Origin: Ralstonia sp. ASV6
GTDB taxonomy: Bacteria > Pseudomonadota > Gammaproteobacteria > Burkholderiales > Burkholderiaceae
Length of the DNA stretch: 49,728 nt
Reading direction: 5' to 3'
NCBI RefSeq assembly: GCF_016429285.1
Contig: NZ_JAELUI010000023.1
Location: forward strand, 1 to 49,728
Shown here in pieces: positions 1-8,888 of this stretch. The first letter of the stretch is position 1. The number at the start of each line of letters is the position of its first letter. The translations under genes and the position numbers were made by a program. The notes below the pieces were generated by a model. That model was not told where the DNA came from. It made no database searches and saw only the letters and a list, made by a program, of their open reading frames with translations.

Positions 1-63
1 CGTGGTGGCCGTGCCGTGCTGAACGCACGCCGCGCCAAGGGCCGCAAGCGCCTGGCGATCTAA
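1..63 (+). CDS. rpmH: 50S ribosomal protein L34, C-terminal end (partial)
   Basis: The first 20 codons read RGGRAVLNARRAKGRKRLAI followed by TAA, which is the conserved basic C-terminus of L34, a small protein of the large ribosomal subunit. The start lies left of the window. It sits 73 bases before rnpA, the arrangement usual in bacteria, where rpmH and rnpA are cotranscribed close to the replication origin. The assignment is firm although only half the gene is visible. Confidence 0.93.
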   Translation, partial: RGGRAVLNARRAKGRKRLAI

Positions 64-136
64 GACTGCCGCGCCCCGGGTGACGGCTTCTGGCCGTTGC
101 CCATGGCTTTTGCCGCAGTCTTACCCCCAGCCGGCG

Positions 137-562
137 ATGGGCCTGCACGCCTACCCCAAAGCCGCAAGGCTGACGAAAACGGATGAGTTCTCATCCGTTT
201 TTGCTTTGCGGCCCGTCCGGCGTAGTCGTCACTTTGTGCTGTATGTGCGCGCCAACGGGCATCCCCAGGCGCGCCTGGGCGTGGTGATCGGCAAGAAATT
301 TGCCAAGCGCGCCGTCGAGCGCAACCTCATCAAGCGCCAGTGCCGCGAGCTGTTCCGCCTGCGGCAGCCGTCCTTGGGTGGCCGCGACGTGCTGATCCGC
401 CTGCACGCCAAGTTCCCACGCCAGGACGTGCCCACCGTGGCTGCCTTCAAACGCATCTGCCACGAAGAGTTGTCGCACCTCTTTGAGATTGCGACACGGC
501 CACTGCCTGCACCGCCCGCCACACCCTCTGCCCCCCAGCCTGCCACCGGGGGGGCGCCATGA
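137..562 (+). CDS. rnpA: RNase P protein component
   Basis: This is the basic protein subunit that binds the RNA of ribonuclease P and helps it remove tRNA 5' leaders. The family signature is clear: [20 protein letters not shown] at about residues 54-73, matching the conserved RNR helix, after an N-terminal [12 protein letters not shown] segment. I chose the ATG at 137 (141 residues), which puts the conserved start of the domain at the usual place. An upstream in-frame ATG at 80 would add 19 residues with no family resemblance. No strong Shine-Dalgarno sequence decides between them. The C-terminus is a Pro/Ala-rich tail. The stop overlaps the yidD start by four bases (ATGA), so the two are translationally coupled. 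Confidence 0.93.
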   Translation: MGLHAYPKAARLTKTDEFSSVFALRPVRRSRHFVLYVRANGHPQARLGVVIGKKFAKRAVERNLIKRQCRELFRLRQPSLGGRDVLIRLHAKFPRQDVPTVAAFKRICHEELSHLFEIATRPLPAPPATPSAPQPATGGAP

Positions 563-873
563 CGCGCGTGCTGTTGTTTCTGCTGCGCATCTATAAAGTG
601 GCGTTCAGCCCCTTCGTGGGCGCGCAATGCCGCTTCCTGCCGACCTGCTCCGACTACGCACGCGACGCCGTGCTCACCCACGGGCCTGGGTACGGCAGTT
701 ATCTTGCGGCAAAACGCCTATGCCGCTGCCATCCGTTCGCACAAGGCGGGTATGATCCTGTGCCGCCCGCCGCTGGCGACGCTGTGCACCGCTCCAACGA
801 TTCCGCATCGACCGACGCGACCGCAGCCGACACTCAGGCTGCGCGGCCGTCGATTCACCTTCCCAGACCGTAA
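559..873 (+). CDS. yidD: Membrane protein insertion efficiency factor YidD
   Basis: A 104-residue protein with a hydrophobic N-terminus ([16 protein letters not shown]) that can lie along the inner membrane, followed by the family hallmark [15 protein letters not shown] with its paired cysteines and later [13 protein letters not shown]. YidD proteins are thought to assist YidC-dependent insertion of membrane proteins. It overlaps rnpA by four bases and precedes yidC by six, the classic rpmH-rnpA-yidD-yidC order. After GGYDPVP there is a tail of about 35 residues rich in Ala, Ser and Thr, longer than in E. coli YidD (85 residues) and probably not structurally important. Confidence 0.93.
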   Translation: MTRVLLFLLRIYKVAFSPFVGAQCRFLPTCSDYARDAVLTHGPGYGSYLAAKRLCRCHPFAQGGYDPVPPAAGDAVHRSNDSASTDATAADTQAARPSIHLPRP

Positions 874-879
874 TCCGAC

Positions 880-2541
880 ATGGATATCAAACGCACCATT
901 CTCTGGGTGATCTTCTCGCTGGCGGTTGTCCTGCTGTTCGACAACTGGCAACGCGCGAATGGCCACCAGTCGATGTTCTTCCCGACGCCGCAGACGGCCA
1001 CGACCACCGCCGCGCCGGGCAGCACGCCCGCAGGCGACGTGCCCAAGAGCGCCACGACCACCGCAGCAGCAGGTACGCAAGCGGCGCCGGCCACCGGCGC
1101 AGCGTCGCAGGCACCGGCTTCGGAAAAGATCGTCATCACGACCGACGTGGTGCGCGCCACCATCGACACGGCCGGCGCCATCGTCACCAAGCTGGAACTG
1201 CTGGACCAGAAGGACCACGACGGCAACCCGGTGGTGCTGTTCGACCGCAGCATCGAGCGCACGTATCTGGCGCGCTCGGGCATCATCGGTGGTGACTTCC
1301 CGAACCACACGACAGCGTTCACGGCATCGGCCGGCCCGCGTGACCTGGGCACGGGCAACGACGTCTCCATCACGCTGACGGCCGACAAGGGCGGTGCCAA
1401 GCTGGCCAAGACGTACGTCTTCAAGCGCGGCAGCTACGTGATCGACACGCGCTTTGACGTGACCAACGACGGCACAGCACCGATCAACCCGACGCTGTAC
1501 ATGGAACTGGCCCGCGACGGCGGCGCCGTGGAGCAATCGCGCTTCTACAGCACGTTCACCGGCCCGGCCGTGTACACCGACGGCGACAAGTTCCACAAGA
1601 TCACCTTCTCCGACATCGACAAGGGCAAGGCACACGTGCCGACCCCGACCGACAGCGGCTGGGTGGCAATGGTGCAGCACTACTTTGCCTCGGCCTGGAT
1701 TCCGGCGGACAACGTCAAGCGTGAGTACTACGTCGACCGCGTCGACACCAACTTCTACCGCATCGGCATTCAGGAGCCGCTGGGCACGGTGGCGCCCGGC
1801 GCCAGCGTGTCGGCCACGGCACGCCTGTTCGCCGGCCCGCAGCAAGCGCGCATGCTTGAGGCCATCACCCCGGGCCTGGATCTGGTGAAGGACTATGGCT
1901 GGCTGACCATCGTCGCCAAGCCGCTGTTCTGGCTGCTGGAGAAGATCCACGGGCTGCTGGGCAACTGGGGCTGGTCGATCGTCGCACTCACGGTGCTGAT
2001 CAAACTGGTGTTCTTCCCGCTGTCGGCCACGAGCTACCGTTCGATGGCGAAGATGAAGGACCTGCAGCCGCGCATGACGGCCATCCGCGAGCGTCACAAG
2101 GGCGATCCGCAGAAGATGAACCAGGAGATGATGACGCTGTACCGCACCGAGAAGGTCAACCCGCTCGGCGGCTGCCTGCCGATCGTGATCCAGATCCCGG
2201 TGTTCATGGCGCTGTACTGGGCGCTGCTGTCGTCGGTGGAAATGCGCGGCGCGCCGTGGATCGGCTGGGTGCACGATCTGTCCGCACCGGACCCGTTCTA
2301 CATCCTGCCGGTGCTGATGGCCGTGTCGATGTTCGTGCAGACCAAGCTGAACCCGACCCCGCCGGACCCGGTGCAGGCCAAGGTGATGATGTTCATGCCG
2401 ATCGCGTTCTCGGTGATGTTCTTCTTCTTCCCGGCCGGCCTGGTGCTGTACTGGGTGGTGAACAACTGCCTGTCGATCGCACAGCAATGGTCGATCAACC
2501 GCATGCTGGGCACCAACAAGAAGGCGGCACCCGCCAAGTAA
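880..2541 (+). CDS. yidC: Membrane protein insertase YidC
   Basis: Inner-membrane insertase (Oxa1/YidC family) that folds and inserts membrane proteins alone or with SecYEG. At 553 residues it has the full proteobacterial architecture: an N-terminal membrane anchor (about 5-23, [14 protein letters not shown] start), an Ala/Thr-rich linker, a large periplasmic beta domain (about 80-340), then the conserved core of five membrane segments from about 345 ([16 protein letters not shown]) to 540, including the loop [20 protein letters not shown]. It ends in a Lys/Ala-rich tail. The ATG follows the yidD stop by six bases, so the start is well constrained. A bidirectional terminator lies just downstream. 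Confidence 0.97.
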   Translation: MDIKRTILWVIFSLAVVLLFDNWQRANGHQSMFFPTPQTATTTAAPGSTPAGDVPKSATTTAAAGTQAAPATGAASQAPASEKIVITTDVVRATIDTAGAIVTKLELLDQKDHDGNPVVLFDRSIERTYLARSGIIGGDFPNHTTAFTASAGPRDLGTGNDVSITLTADKGGAKLAKTYVFKRGSYVIDTRFDVTNDGTAPINPTLYMELARDGGAVEQSRFYSTFTGPAVYTDGDKFHKITFSDIDKGKAHVPTPTDSGWVAMVQHYFASAWIPADNVKREYYVDRVDTNFYRIGIQEPLGTVAPGASVSATARLFAGPQQARMLEAITPGLDLVKDYGWLTIVAKPLFWLLEKIHGLLGNWGWSIVALTVLIKLVFFPLSATSYRSMAKMKDLQPRMTAIRERHKGDPQKMNQEMMTLYRTEKVNPLGGCLPIVIQIPVFMALYWALLSSVEMRGAPWIGWVHDLSAPDPFYILPVLMAVSMFVQTKLNPTPPDPVQAKVMMFMPIAFSVMFFFFPAGLVLYWVVNNCLSIAQQWSINRMLGTNKKAAPAK

Positions 2542-2563
2542 GGCGAACGCGCCTCAGCAAAAT

Positions 2564-2587
2564 GGGCACCCTCGGGTGCCCTTTTTT
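2564..2587. terminator. Intrinsic terminator between yidC and the opposing VOC gene
   Basis: A perfect seven-base stem GGGCACC/GGTGCCC around a four-base loop is followed by six T on the plus strand. Read from the other strand the hairpin is followed by ATTTTG. It lies between two convergent genes and can serve both. Confidence 0.9.
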
Positions 2588-2608
2588 CATGCCACTTGAT
2601 AACGAACC

Positions 2609-3007
2609 TTATGCAGGCGCGTGGCAGACCGCCTCGATATTGTGGCCGTCCGGATCGCGCACAAAGGCGCCGTAGTAGTTCGGATGATAGTGCGCACGCA
2701 CACCGGGGGTGCCGTTGTCAGTGCCACCGGCCGCCATGGCTGCTGCGTAAAACGCCTCCACCTCGGCACGCGACTCCACACGAAACGCCACGTGCAGCGG
2801 TGGCTTGTTTGGTCCCTGCCCGGCTGTCGCAGCAGAAATCCAGAACTCCGCCTTGCCCGGTGGGCCAAAGCCGGCCACATCGGTGTGGCCCGTCACGGCG
2901 GCGGGAAACTCCAGCACCTTGGCCAAGCCAATGGAGCCCAATGCCTGTTCGTAGAACCGCTTGCTGGCCTCGAAGTCGCTGACGACGACGCCGGTGTGAT
3001 CGATCAT
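2609..3007 (-). CDS. VOC (glyoxalase/bleomycin resistance) family protein
   Basis: A 132-residue single-domain protein of the vicinal oxygen chelate fold. It begins [20 protein letters not shown], the standard first strand-helix of the family, and ends in [16 protein letters not shown], whose Asp-Pro-Asp-Gly and final Glu are the usual metal-site strand. His4 and the C-terminal Glu are plausible metal ligands. The open frame runs 31 codons further upstream, but the ATG at 3007 is preceded by GGGAG and fits the family start. Substrate cannot be inferred: members include glyoxalases, dioxygenases and antibiotic-binding proteins. It converges with yidC and is divergent from mnmE. Confidence 0.85.
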   Translation of the reverse strand: MIDHTGVVVSDFEASKRFYEQALGSIGLAKVLEFPAAVTGHTDVAGFGPPGKAEFWISAATAGQGPNKPPLHVAFRVESRAEVEAFYAAAMAAGGTDNGTPGVRAHYHPNYYGAFVRDPDGHNIEAVCHAPA

Positions 3008-3066
3008 CCGAATCTCCCAGGTTGGAAACTGGCGCGCAACTGCACGGCTGCCGCACAATACCGCCC

Positions 3067-4512
3067 ATGACTGCTGCTGACCACCCCACGACCTTGCCAA
3101 ACGCTTCCGACGCCCCGCGCGCGCCCATCCGCACCATTCCCATCGCGGCGATTGCCACCGCGCCTGGGCGGGGCGGCATTGGGGTCGTGCGCGTGTCGGG
3201 GCCTGATGTGCGCGCCGTCATGCAGGCCGTATGCGGCCGGCTGCTGACGCCGCGCCAGGCAACCTACCTGCCCTTCCTTGACGCCGACGGCGGCGCCATC
3301 GATCGCGGCATCGCACTGTGGTTTCCGGCGCCGCATTCATACACCGGCGAAGACGTGCTCGAACTGCAGGGCCACGGCGGCCCGGTGGTGATGCAGTTGC
3401 TGCTGCAGCGCTGCCTGGTTGCCGGGCGCGAGATCGGCCTGCGCGTGGCCGAGCCCGGCGAATTCACGCGCCGCGCCTTTCTCAATGACAAGATGGACCT
3501 GGCGCAGGCCGAAGCCGTCGCCGACCTGATCGAAGCCAGCACCGAAGCTGCGGCACGCTCGGCAGCACGCTCGCTCGATGGTGCGTTCTCGCAGGCTGTG
3601 CATGCGCTGGTCGAGCGCGTGATCCATCTGCGCATGCTGGTGGAAGCGACGCTGGATTTTCCGGAAGAGGAAATCGACTTTCTGGAAGCGTCTGATGCGC
3701 GCGGCCAGCTTGCCGGCATTCGCACGGCGGTTGACGGTGTGCTGGCGCAGGCGCGACAGGGCGCACTCCTGCGCGAAGGCCTGCACGTGGTGCTGGCCGG
3801 GCAGCCGAACGTGGGCAAGTCGTCGCTGCTCAATGCGTTGGCCGGCGCCGAGCTGGCCATCGTTACGCCCATCGCCGGCACCACGCGCGACAAGGTGCAG
3901 CAGACCATCCAGATTGAAGGCATCCCGCTGAACATTGTCGACACAGCCGGCCTGCGCGAGACGGAAGACGAGGTGGAGCGCATCGGCATCGAGCGCACCT
4001 GGGCCGCCATCGCGCGCGCGGATGTGGTGCTGCATCTGCTGGACGCTGCGGACTACCGCAGCAACGGCCTGTCCGCCGAAGATGCCGCCATCGACGCACG
4101 CATCGCTGAACACGTACCCGCCGGCGTACCGACGCTGCGCGTCATCAACAAGATCGACCTGACAGGTGTGGCCGTAGCGGGCCATGTGGATACCGAGCCG
4201 CCAGAGGTGTGGCTCTCGGCGCGCGACGGCGTGGGCGTGGAGTTGCTGCGCGCGGCATTGCTGGAGATTGCCGGTTGGCAAGGCGGCGGCGAGGGCCTGT
4301 ACCTGGCGCGCGAACGCCATCTCGCAGCCTTGCGCTCAGCCAAGGAGCACCTGGCCTTTGCGGCCGAGCATGCCGATCAGCAAGCGCAATCGCTCGATCT
4401 GTTTGCGGAAGAGCTGCGGCTGGCGCAGGAAGCGTTGAACAGCATCACGGGAGCGTTTTCCAGTGATGATCTGTTGGGGGTGATCTTTAGTCGGTTCTGT
4501 ATTGGCAAATAG
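3067..4512 (+). CDS. mnmE: tRNA uridine-5-carboxymethylaminomethyl(34) synthesis GTPase MnmE
   Basis: GTPase that with MnmG (GidA) modifies the wobble uridine of certain tRNAs. At 481 residues it has the N-terminal folate-binding domain ([20 protein letters not shown] at about 20-39), a helical domain, and an inserted G domain with the P loop GQPNVGKSS near 245, GTTRD, DTAG near 292 and NKID near 361. It ends in FCIGK, the invariant C-terminus whose Cys is needed for activity. The ATG at 3067 is preferred over the frame's first ATG at 3022, since family members start shortly before this domain. The location near yidC is typical of proteobacterial origin regions. Confidence 0.97.
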   Translation: MTAADHPTTLPNASDAPRAPIRTIPIAAIATAPGRGGIGVVRVSGPDVRAVMQAVCGRLLTPRQATYLPFLDADGGAIDRGIALWFPAPHSYTGEDVLELQGHGGPVVMQLLLQRCLVAGREIGLRVAEPGEFTRRAFLNDKMDLAQAEAVADLIEASTEAAARSAARSLDGAFSQAVHALVERVIHLRMLVEATLDFPEEEIDFLEASDARGQLAGIRTAVDGVLAQARQGALLREGLHVVLAGQPNVGKSSLLNALAGAELAIVTPIAGTTRDKVQQTIQIEGIPLNIVDTAGLRETEDEVERIGIERTWAAIARADVVLHLLDAADYRSNGLSAEDAAIDARIAEHVPAGVPTLRVINKIDLTGVAVAGHVDTEPPEVWLSARDGVGVELLRAALLEIAGWQGGGEGLYLARERHLAALRSAKEHLAFAAEHADQQAQSLDLFAEELRLAQEALNSITGAFSSDDLLGVIFSRFCIGK

Positions 4513-4556
4513 CGAGCGACCCGCTGAGACGCAGGGCCGCCCGCCAAGCGCATCCC

Positions 4557-5576
4557 TCACCCACCAACCCGAACCACCACCTTGCCAAAGTGCCGCCCCG
4601 ACTGCAGGTAGTCATACGCGGCTGGCACCTCATCAAAACCGAAGACACGATCGACCACCGGGCGGATCTGCTGCACGTCGACCAGACGAACCACCTCATC
4701 GAGCACCGTGCGGCTGCCGACGATCACGCCGTGCAGGTGCTTGGCAACGTCGAACAGGCTGCGCAGGCCGAAATCCACGCCCGCAAAGCCGCTCAGCAAA
4801 CCCGTGATGGAGACGACACCACCCAGCCGGGTGGCCGCAATCGAGCGCGCCATCGTGTCATATCCGCCCACCTCCACCACCACGTCGGCACCCGCGCCAC
4901 CGGTCAGTCGCAACACTTCGTGCTGCCACTCGGGCACGGTACGGTAGTTGATGGTTGCGTCGGCGCCGAGCTGCCGTGCGCGCGCCAGCTTCTCATTGCT
5001 GGATGAGGTGATGATGGCGCGCAGCCCCGCCGCCTTTGCCAACTGCAGCGCCCAGATCGAAACGCCACCCGTGCCCAGCAGCAACGCCGTCGCGCCCGGC
5101 TTGACCACGGTATTCGCGAACAGCGCGTTCCAGGCCGTGATGCCCGCACAGGAGATCGTGGCCGCCTCCTCAAAACTCAGATGCGCCGGAATGGCGGCCA
5201 GCGTGGATTCGTCAGCGACAAACTGTTCGGCCAGCACACCGTCAAACGTGGCACCAGGCGATTCAGCAATCTTCCAAAGTGCGATTTCACCGTCGATCCA
5301 GTTCGGGAAATAGGTGTTGATCACGCGATCCCCCGGTTTGAGCCGTGTCACGCGCGGCCCCACCGCAACCACCTCGCCTGCGCCATCGCTCAGCGGAATG
5401 CGCGGTGTGCCATCGATGCCTGGGTAGTCGCCGCGTGCGGCCATCCAATCGCGGTAATTGAGGGAGGCAGCCCGCATACTCACGACTACCTCGGTAGACC
5501 CCGGCTCGCGCGCGTCCGTGTCGATCTGCTGCAATCCCGCAATGCCGTGTCCCGGTCTGACTTGCCATGCTTTCAT
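4557..5576 (-). CDS. NAD(P)-dependent quinone oxidoreductase-like dehydrogenase (MDR superfamily)
   Basis: A 339-residue medium-chain dehydrogenase/reductase. The N-terminal GroES-like domain has LNYRDWMAARGDYP where zinc alcohol dehydrogenases carry catalytic Cys and His ligands, so it is probably a zinc-free quinone or enone reductase. The nucleotide-binding motif LLLGTGGVSIWALQLAKAAG (about 172-191) and GADATINYR follow. The start MKAWQVRPG is the family start, and I dropped 35 upstream codons that carry no homology. It is divergent from a LysR regulator with 125 bases between them, so it is likely the target of that regulator. Substrate unknown. Confidence 0.87.
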   Translation of the reverse strand: MKAWQVRPGHGIAGLQQIDTDAREPGSTEVVVSMRAASLNYRDWMAARGDYPGIDGTPRIPLSDGAGEVVAVGPRVTRLKPGDRVINTYFPNWIDGEIALWKIAESPGATFDGVLAEQFVADESTLAAIPAHLSFEEAATISCAGITAWNALFANTVVKPGATALLLGTGGVSIWALQLAKAAGLRAIITSSSNEKLARARQLGADATINYRTVPEWQHEVLRLTGGAGADVVVEVGGYDTMARSIAATRLGGVVSITGLLSGFAGVDFGLRSLFDVAKHLHGVIVGSRTVLDEVVRLVDVQQIRPVVDRVFGFDEVPAAYDYLQSGRHFGKVVVRVGG

Positions 5577-5620
5577 GTGAGTTCCCCGTTTCAATGAAGC
5601 ACCGATCTTATTGTTTCCAT

Positions 5621-5640
5621 ATGAGACGCATTGACTCCAT
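5621..5640. promoter_or_regulatory. Candidate LysR-type operator between the dehydrogenase and its regulator
   Basis: The 20 bases from 5621 to 5640 form an imperfect inverted repeat (ATGAGAC ... GACTCCAT) that contains a T-N11-A pattern. It lies in the middle of the 125-base divergent spacer where a LysR-family protein would be expected to bind. Support is only positional plus weak symmetry. Confidence 0.35.
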
Positions 5641-5701
5641 TTGGTAGACTTACCGTCGCCCACCAGGCGCCATTTGATCAACCGAAACGGAGCAGATTTG
5701 G

Positions 5702-6610
5702 ATGGACGATCGGCTCAGCGGCGTGGCCGAATTTGTGAACGTGGTCGAGTCGGGCAGCTTTGCGGCGGCCGCGGCGCAGTTGGGGGTCACGCGCTCGGCG
5801 GTGGCCAAGGTCATCGCCCGGCTGGAACACCGCCTGAACACGCGGCTGCTGCAGCGCACGACCCGCAGCCTGAACCTGACCGGCGAAGGGGCGCTCTATT
5901 ACGAGCAATGCAAACGCCTGCTGACCGAGTTGAGCGAAACCGAAGCGGCCTTGCTCGCCAGCCGGCGCGAACCGACCGGCCGATTGCGGATGACCGTGCC
6001 GGTGCTGTTCGGCAGACAGTGTGTTGCGCCGGTCATGCGTCGATTGATCGAGCGTCACCCGCTGCTGGAAGTCGAGATCGCATTCAACGACCGCATGGCC
6101 GACCTGGTGGAAGACCGCTTCGACATCGCCGTACGCATGGGCCCGCTGCCGGATCACGCCACGCTGGTCAGCCGCCAGCTGGGCTTCAACCGGATGGCAC
6201 TCTGCGCGTCGCCCGCCTATCTCGAACAGCATGGCCAGCCGGCAACGCTGCGCGATCTGGACGCACATGCCTGCATCGTCTACGCGCGCGGCGCGCACCA
6301 CACGCCGTGGCGCCTCCCCGGGCCGGATGGGCAGATGCAGACCTATCAGCCCGCATCACGCCTGCGGTTGGACGACCTGCTCTCCATCGCTGACGCCGCA
6401 GCAGCCGGTGCTGGCCTGGCATGGCTGCCCTGCTGGCTCATTCCGTCATACTTGAACGCTGGCCAGCTCACGGTCGTCATGGGCCATGAGGGCGTGCTCG
6501 ATACGCAGGTCAACGTGCTCTGGCTGAAGACCCGCCATATGCCGCTCAAAGTGCGCGTGGCCATCGATGCCCTTGTCGATGAGGTGCCTCGCCTGCTGAC
6601 GCAAGCCTGA
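5702..6610 (+). CDS. LysR family transcriptional regulator
   Basis: A 302-residue LysR-type regulator. The N-terminal winged helix-turn-helix spans about residues 5-65 (FVNVVESGSFAAAAAQLGVT then RSAVAKVIARLEHRL and RLLQRTTRSLNLTGEG). The C-terminal part is the periplasmic-binding-protein-like effector domain of the subfamily with RLRMTVPVLFG, FDIAVRMGPLPD and ALCASPAYLEQHG, typical of regulators of small oxidoreductases. It is divergent from the dehydrogenase at 4557-5576, which it probably controls. The start ATG at 5702 lies six codons before the usual helix start and fits the family length. The effector cannot be deduced. Confidence 0.92.
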   Translation: MDDRLSGVAEFVNVVESGSFAAAAAQLGVTRSAVAKVIARLEHRLNTRLLQRTTRSLNLTGEGALYYEQCKRLLTELSETEAALLASRREPTGRLRMTVPVLFGRQCVAPVMRRLIERHPLLEVEIAFNDRMADLVEDRFDIAVRMGPLPDHATLVSRQLGFNRMALCASPAYLEQHGQPATLRDLDAHACIVYARGAHHTPWRLPGPDGQMQTYQPASRLRLDDLLSIADAAAAGAGLAWLPCWLIPSYLNAGQLTVVMGHEGVLDTQVNVLWLKTRHMPLKVRVAIDALVDEVPRLLTQA

Positions 6611-6642
6611 GCGACCGAATCCATTCATCAACGGAGAATCCG

Positions 6643-7269
6643 GTGCGCAAGTACCGCCACTACCTGAACAACCGCGTCGTACTGGGCCTGACGTTGCTCG
6701 GCCTATCGGGCGCCGCCACGGCACAGGCCGGCTATACGCTGATGCCCATACACAACGGCGTCAATGCGCTGAAGCTGCGCGGCTACGATGCCATCGCCGT
6801 CCGTGCATGGCGCGAGAACTTCAATGCGCACAGCTTTGATGTGGTGACCTTCTTTGTGCGCGACGGCGCAGCAGGCCGCGCGCAACCCTGGAGCCTCGTG
6901 CCGATCTTCCGCCGCAATGACGGTGGCGGTGGCAACGAGAAAGAGCAACTGCACGTGACGACCAGCGGTGGCGCAGACTGCCTGCTTCACGACTTCCGGC
7001 TCCTGCTCGCACAGGGCGGCAAGCCCGCCGTGCTCATCCTCGCCAACCGCGAAGCCGGTGCTAGCTACGCGGCCGATGCCAACGTGCGCTTCGACTACTA
7101 CGTGCTGACAGAGAACACCGATGGCACACCGGGCTATCCCAAGCTATCGTTCCGCTGGCAAAAATCTCAGCCCGCACGCGCGCAATACTGCGACGTGAAC
7201 CGCGCCTTCGACCAGGAGCTGCATCTGGGCACGTCGAGCGGCACCGCCAACGTGGCGGATGGGCCGTAA
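6643..7269 (+). CDS. Secreted protein of unknown function
   Basis: A 208-residue protein I do not recognise. The N-terminus is a classical signal peptide: basic MRKYRHYLNNR, a hydrophobic stretch VVLGLTLLGLSGAA, then a likely signal peptidase I site after ATAQA (about residue 29). The mature part is predicted beta-rich (DVVTFFVRD, WSLVPIFRR) with a Gly/Asn/Glu/Lys loop and two cysteines near 113 and 185 that could form a disulfide in the periplasm. The GTG start at 6643 is preceded by GGAGA at good spacing. It follows the LysR gene by 32 bases on the same strand and may share its transcript. Confidence 0.75.
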   Translation: MRKYRHYLNNRVVLGLTLLGLSGAATAQAGYTLMPIHNGVNALKLRGYDAIAVRAWRENFNAHSFDVVTFFVRDGAAGRAQPWSLVPIFRRNDGGGGNEKEQLHVTTSGGADCLLHDFRLLLAQGGKPAVLILANREAGASYAADANVRFDYYVLTENTDGTPGYPKLSFRWQKSQPARAQYCDVNRAFDQELHLGTSSGTANVADGP

Positions 7270-7290
7270 CCCATACAGTCAGCCACCACC

Positions 7291-7689
7291 ATGAGCGCCA
7301 TGTCCACCTACCCCGTCTCTGTCAAAGGCGTGCTGCGCGCACCCACCGGCGAGGTCGTCCTACTGCTCAATGAGCGCGAAGAGTGGGAACTGCCCGGCGG
7401 CCGTATCGAGTTGGGGGAATCGTCCACCGAATGCCTCGCGCGCGAGATTGCGGAGGAGCTGAACCTGGCGGTGCAGGTCGGCGCGCCGATCGATACGTAT
7501 CTATTTGAGGTCGTGCCGGGCAAGCATGTGTTCATCGCCACGTATGACTGCACGCTGGTCGGCCCGTTTGCACCGGTGGTCAGCCACGAGCACAAGCGGC
7601 TCGGGCTGTTTGCGCCGGACACGCTGCCGATGCATCTGCCTGACGGGTATCGCGCGTCGATTGCAGCCGTGTGCAGTCGGAACCCATGA
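7291..7689 (+). CDS. Nudix hydrolase
   Basis: A 132-residue Nudix-fold hydrolase, a family that cleaves nucleoside diphosphates linked to another moiety. The Nudix box is readable at about residues 37-58: GRIELGESSTECLAREIAEE, i.e. G-x5-E-x7-R-E-x2-E-E, with the catalytic glutamates kept; the final Gly of the consensus is Asn. It is preceded by the usual EEWELPGG. Two in-frame ATG codons (7291 and 7300) could start it, and neither has a clear Shine-Dalgarno sequence. The stop overlaps the start of the next gene (ATGA), so the pair is translationally coupled. Substrate not predictable. Confidence 0.9.
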   Translation: MSAMSTYPVSVKGVLRAPTGEVVLLLNEREEWELPGGRIELGESSTECLAREIAEELNLAVQVGAPIDTYLFEVVPGKHVFIATYDCTLVGPFAPVVSHEHKRLGLFAPDTLPMHLPDGYRASIAAVCSRNP

Positions 7690-8018
7690 CACCGATGCGC
7701 GCCCTGTTCATCTGCAGCCGCAACCGGCTCCGCAGCCCGACAGCCGAGACCGTCTTCGCACAGTGGCCAGGCATCGAAACCGACTCCGCCGGCTTGGCGC
7801 CCGACGCGGACGTGCCGCTCAATGTCGAACAACTCGACTGGGCCGACGTCATTTTCCTGATGGAACGCAGCCATCAGCCACGGCTATCGCAACGGTTCAA
7901 ACAACATCTGCGCGGTAAACGCGTGGTCTGCCTGGAAATTGCTGACGACTACACGTTCATGCAGCCGGAACTCGTTGCCCTACTCGAGAAGCGGGTGGGC
8001 CCACATCTGCGCAAATAG
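7686..8018 (+). CDS. Low-molecular-weight protein-tyrosine-phosphatase-like protein
   Basis: A 110-residue protein with the phosphatase P loop near its N-terminus: ALFICSRNRLRSPTAE gives Cys-x5-Arg-Ser, the signature of low-molecular-weight phosphatases. A downstream DWADVIFLMERSH matches the segment that follows strand 3 in that fold, and the C-terminal EIADDYTFMQPELV may supply the acid residue; the usual DP(D/Y) motif is altered to IADDY. The protein is shorter than the standard 150 residues, as in the small predicted protein-tyrosine-phosphatase group. I chose the ATG at 7686 because it overlaps the Nudix stop. Activity is likely but the substrate is unknown. Confidence 0.8.
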   Translation: MTPMRALFICSRNRLRSPTAETVFAQWPGIETDSAGLAPDADVPLNVEQLDWADVIFLMERSHQPRLSQRFKQHLRGKRVVCLEIADDYTFMQPELVALLEKRVGPHLRK

Positions 8019-8026
8019 CCTAAGGC

Positions 8027-8278
8027 TCAATCCCCGCCCCACCGCCAGCGCGGTGGTTCGCCTTTCCACCAGCACACCAGCACGAGCAACAGGCTCAGCG
8101 CCAGCGTATAGAGCACGAAGCTCACCGGCTCGGCATGCGGGCGCAGCACAGCGATGCCCGCCGCCAGCAGCACGGCATAAATGGCGATCACCACCCAGCC
8201 TTGCCAGCGAGACGGCAGCCCCCAGCCCCAGCCGTAGCGCTTGGCGGGGAACCAGTAATCGTTGGAGTGGGTTGGCAT
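8027..8278 (-). CDS. Small membrane protein, unknown function
   Basis: An 83-residue protein with two hydrophobic segments, at about residues 27-45 (WVVIAIYAVLLAAGIAVL) and 52-70 (SFVLYTLALSLLLVLVCWW). Both termini are rich in Trp, Arg and Gly (YGWGWGLPSRWQGW, GEPPRWRWGG) and probably face the cytoplasm. I do not recognise a family with certainty. It lies 21 bases downstream of another small membrane protein on the same strand, and the two may form one transcript. Its end converges on the phosphatase gene. Confidence 0.65.
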   Translation of the reverse strand: MPTHSNDYWFPAKRYGWGWGLPSRWQGWVVIAIYAVLLAAGIAVLRPHAEPVSFVLYTLALSLLLVLVCWWKGEPPRWRWGGD

Positions 8279-8299
8279 CGTCGTCTCGATAAGCTGGGG

Positions 8300-8476
8300 T
8301 CAATGGACGGATGCGTCGTCCCCCGCAGGCTTGGGCAGATGGGCTTCAGCCTCGGCATTACGGCGCGCCGCACGCTCAACGCCAATGTACTCGATGGCAA
8401 ACAGTGCAAGGATGGCCAGCAGGGCGCCCGCGCCGAGCAGCCAATGGCTCATCAGGTTCATGATCGAAAGACGCAT
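8300..8476 (-). CDS. Small single-pass membrane protein, unknown function
   Basis: A 58-residue protein with one membrane segment (HWLLGAGALLAILALFAIEYIG, about 11-32) followed by a charged cytoplasmic tail (ERAARRNAEAEAHLPK). I started it at the ATG at 8476. Another ATG at 8461 is equally possible and neither has a clear Shine-Dalgarno sequence; the frame is open further upstream but that part looks non-coding. It may be cotranscribed with the small membrane protein that follows it. No function can be assigned. Confidence 0.5.
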   Translation of the reverse strand: MRLSIMNLMSHWLLGAGALLAILALFAIEYIGVERAARRNAEAEAHLPKPAGDDASVH

Positions 8477-8888
8477 TGCGTCCGCAGTCTGGGATACCTG
8501 CAGCGTACGGCTGTGCCCGTCAAAAAGTCGTAAAGAGAGGCGGGCACCGCGCAAAATTCGCGTCTACGGCAAGACGAGGAACGGGCGAGACGAGGAAAGC
8601 TCTGCGCGACAAACGCCAACAGCCAGCCGGTCAATCACCGCTGGCGGAAGTCGTTTGCAACAGAACATGCGCGCGAAGGCGCACCGAAGCGGCGGAGAAC
8701 GGCACTTAGGCCATCAACCGCATCTTGCGAGCTTCTGTATCGGGGGTTGGAGCGTTGGCCGGGCCCCGAAAGAGCTTCCGGGTGCGTGCAAGGCACGCTA
8801 CGAACCAAGCTCGGCGAGTTGGAAGTCGACCGACTTCACACCGCCAACGGCAGCACCCAGTTGGTGCTACCGGAACAACTACGCGATC
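8477..8888. other. 412-base region without a recognisable gene
   Basis: I find no protein family, tRNA or well-known RNA here. The open frames that cross it also cross known genes and look like GC-driven shadows. It contains a perfect seven-base hairpin GAAGTCG/CGACTTC at 8822-8837 and a GCACC/GGTGC pair a little further right, both downstream of rpsU, so part of it may be the rpsU 3' untranslated region. Confidence 0.5.

Noticed and set aside
718..2487. A 589-codon open frame opposite yidC
   Set aside because: It is rich in His, Arg and Gln and lies antisense to a well-recognised gene. Long antisense frames are a by-product of high GC at third positions.
2609..3100. Longer start of the VOC protein at 3100
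   Set aside because: The extra 31 residues have no resemblance to the family and would overlap the mnmE start on the other strand; the ATG at 3007 has a Shine-Dalgarno sequence.
8560..8720. GAGGAAAGCTCTGC resembles the GAGGAAAGTCCGGGC of RNase P RNA
   Set aside because: The surrounding conserved regions of RNase P RNA (for example the ACAGAA..AACCG elements in their proper order) and its 3' part are missing, so this is only a short chance match.
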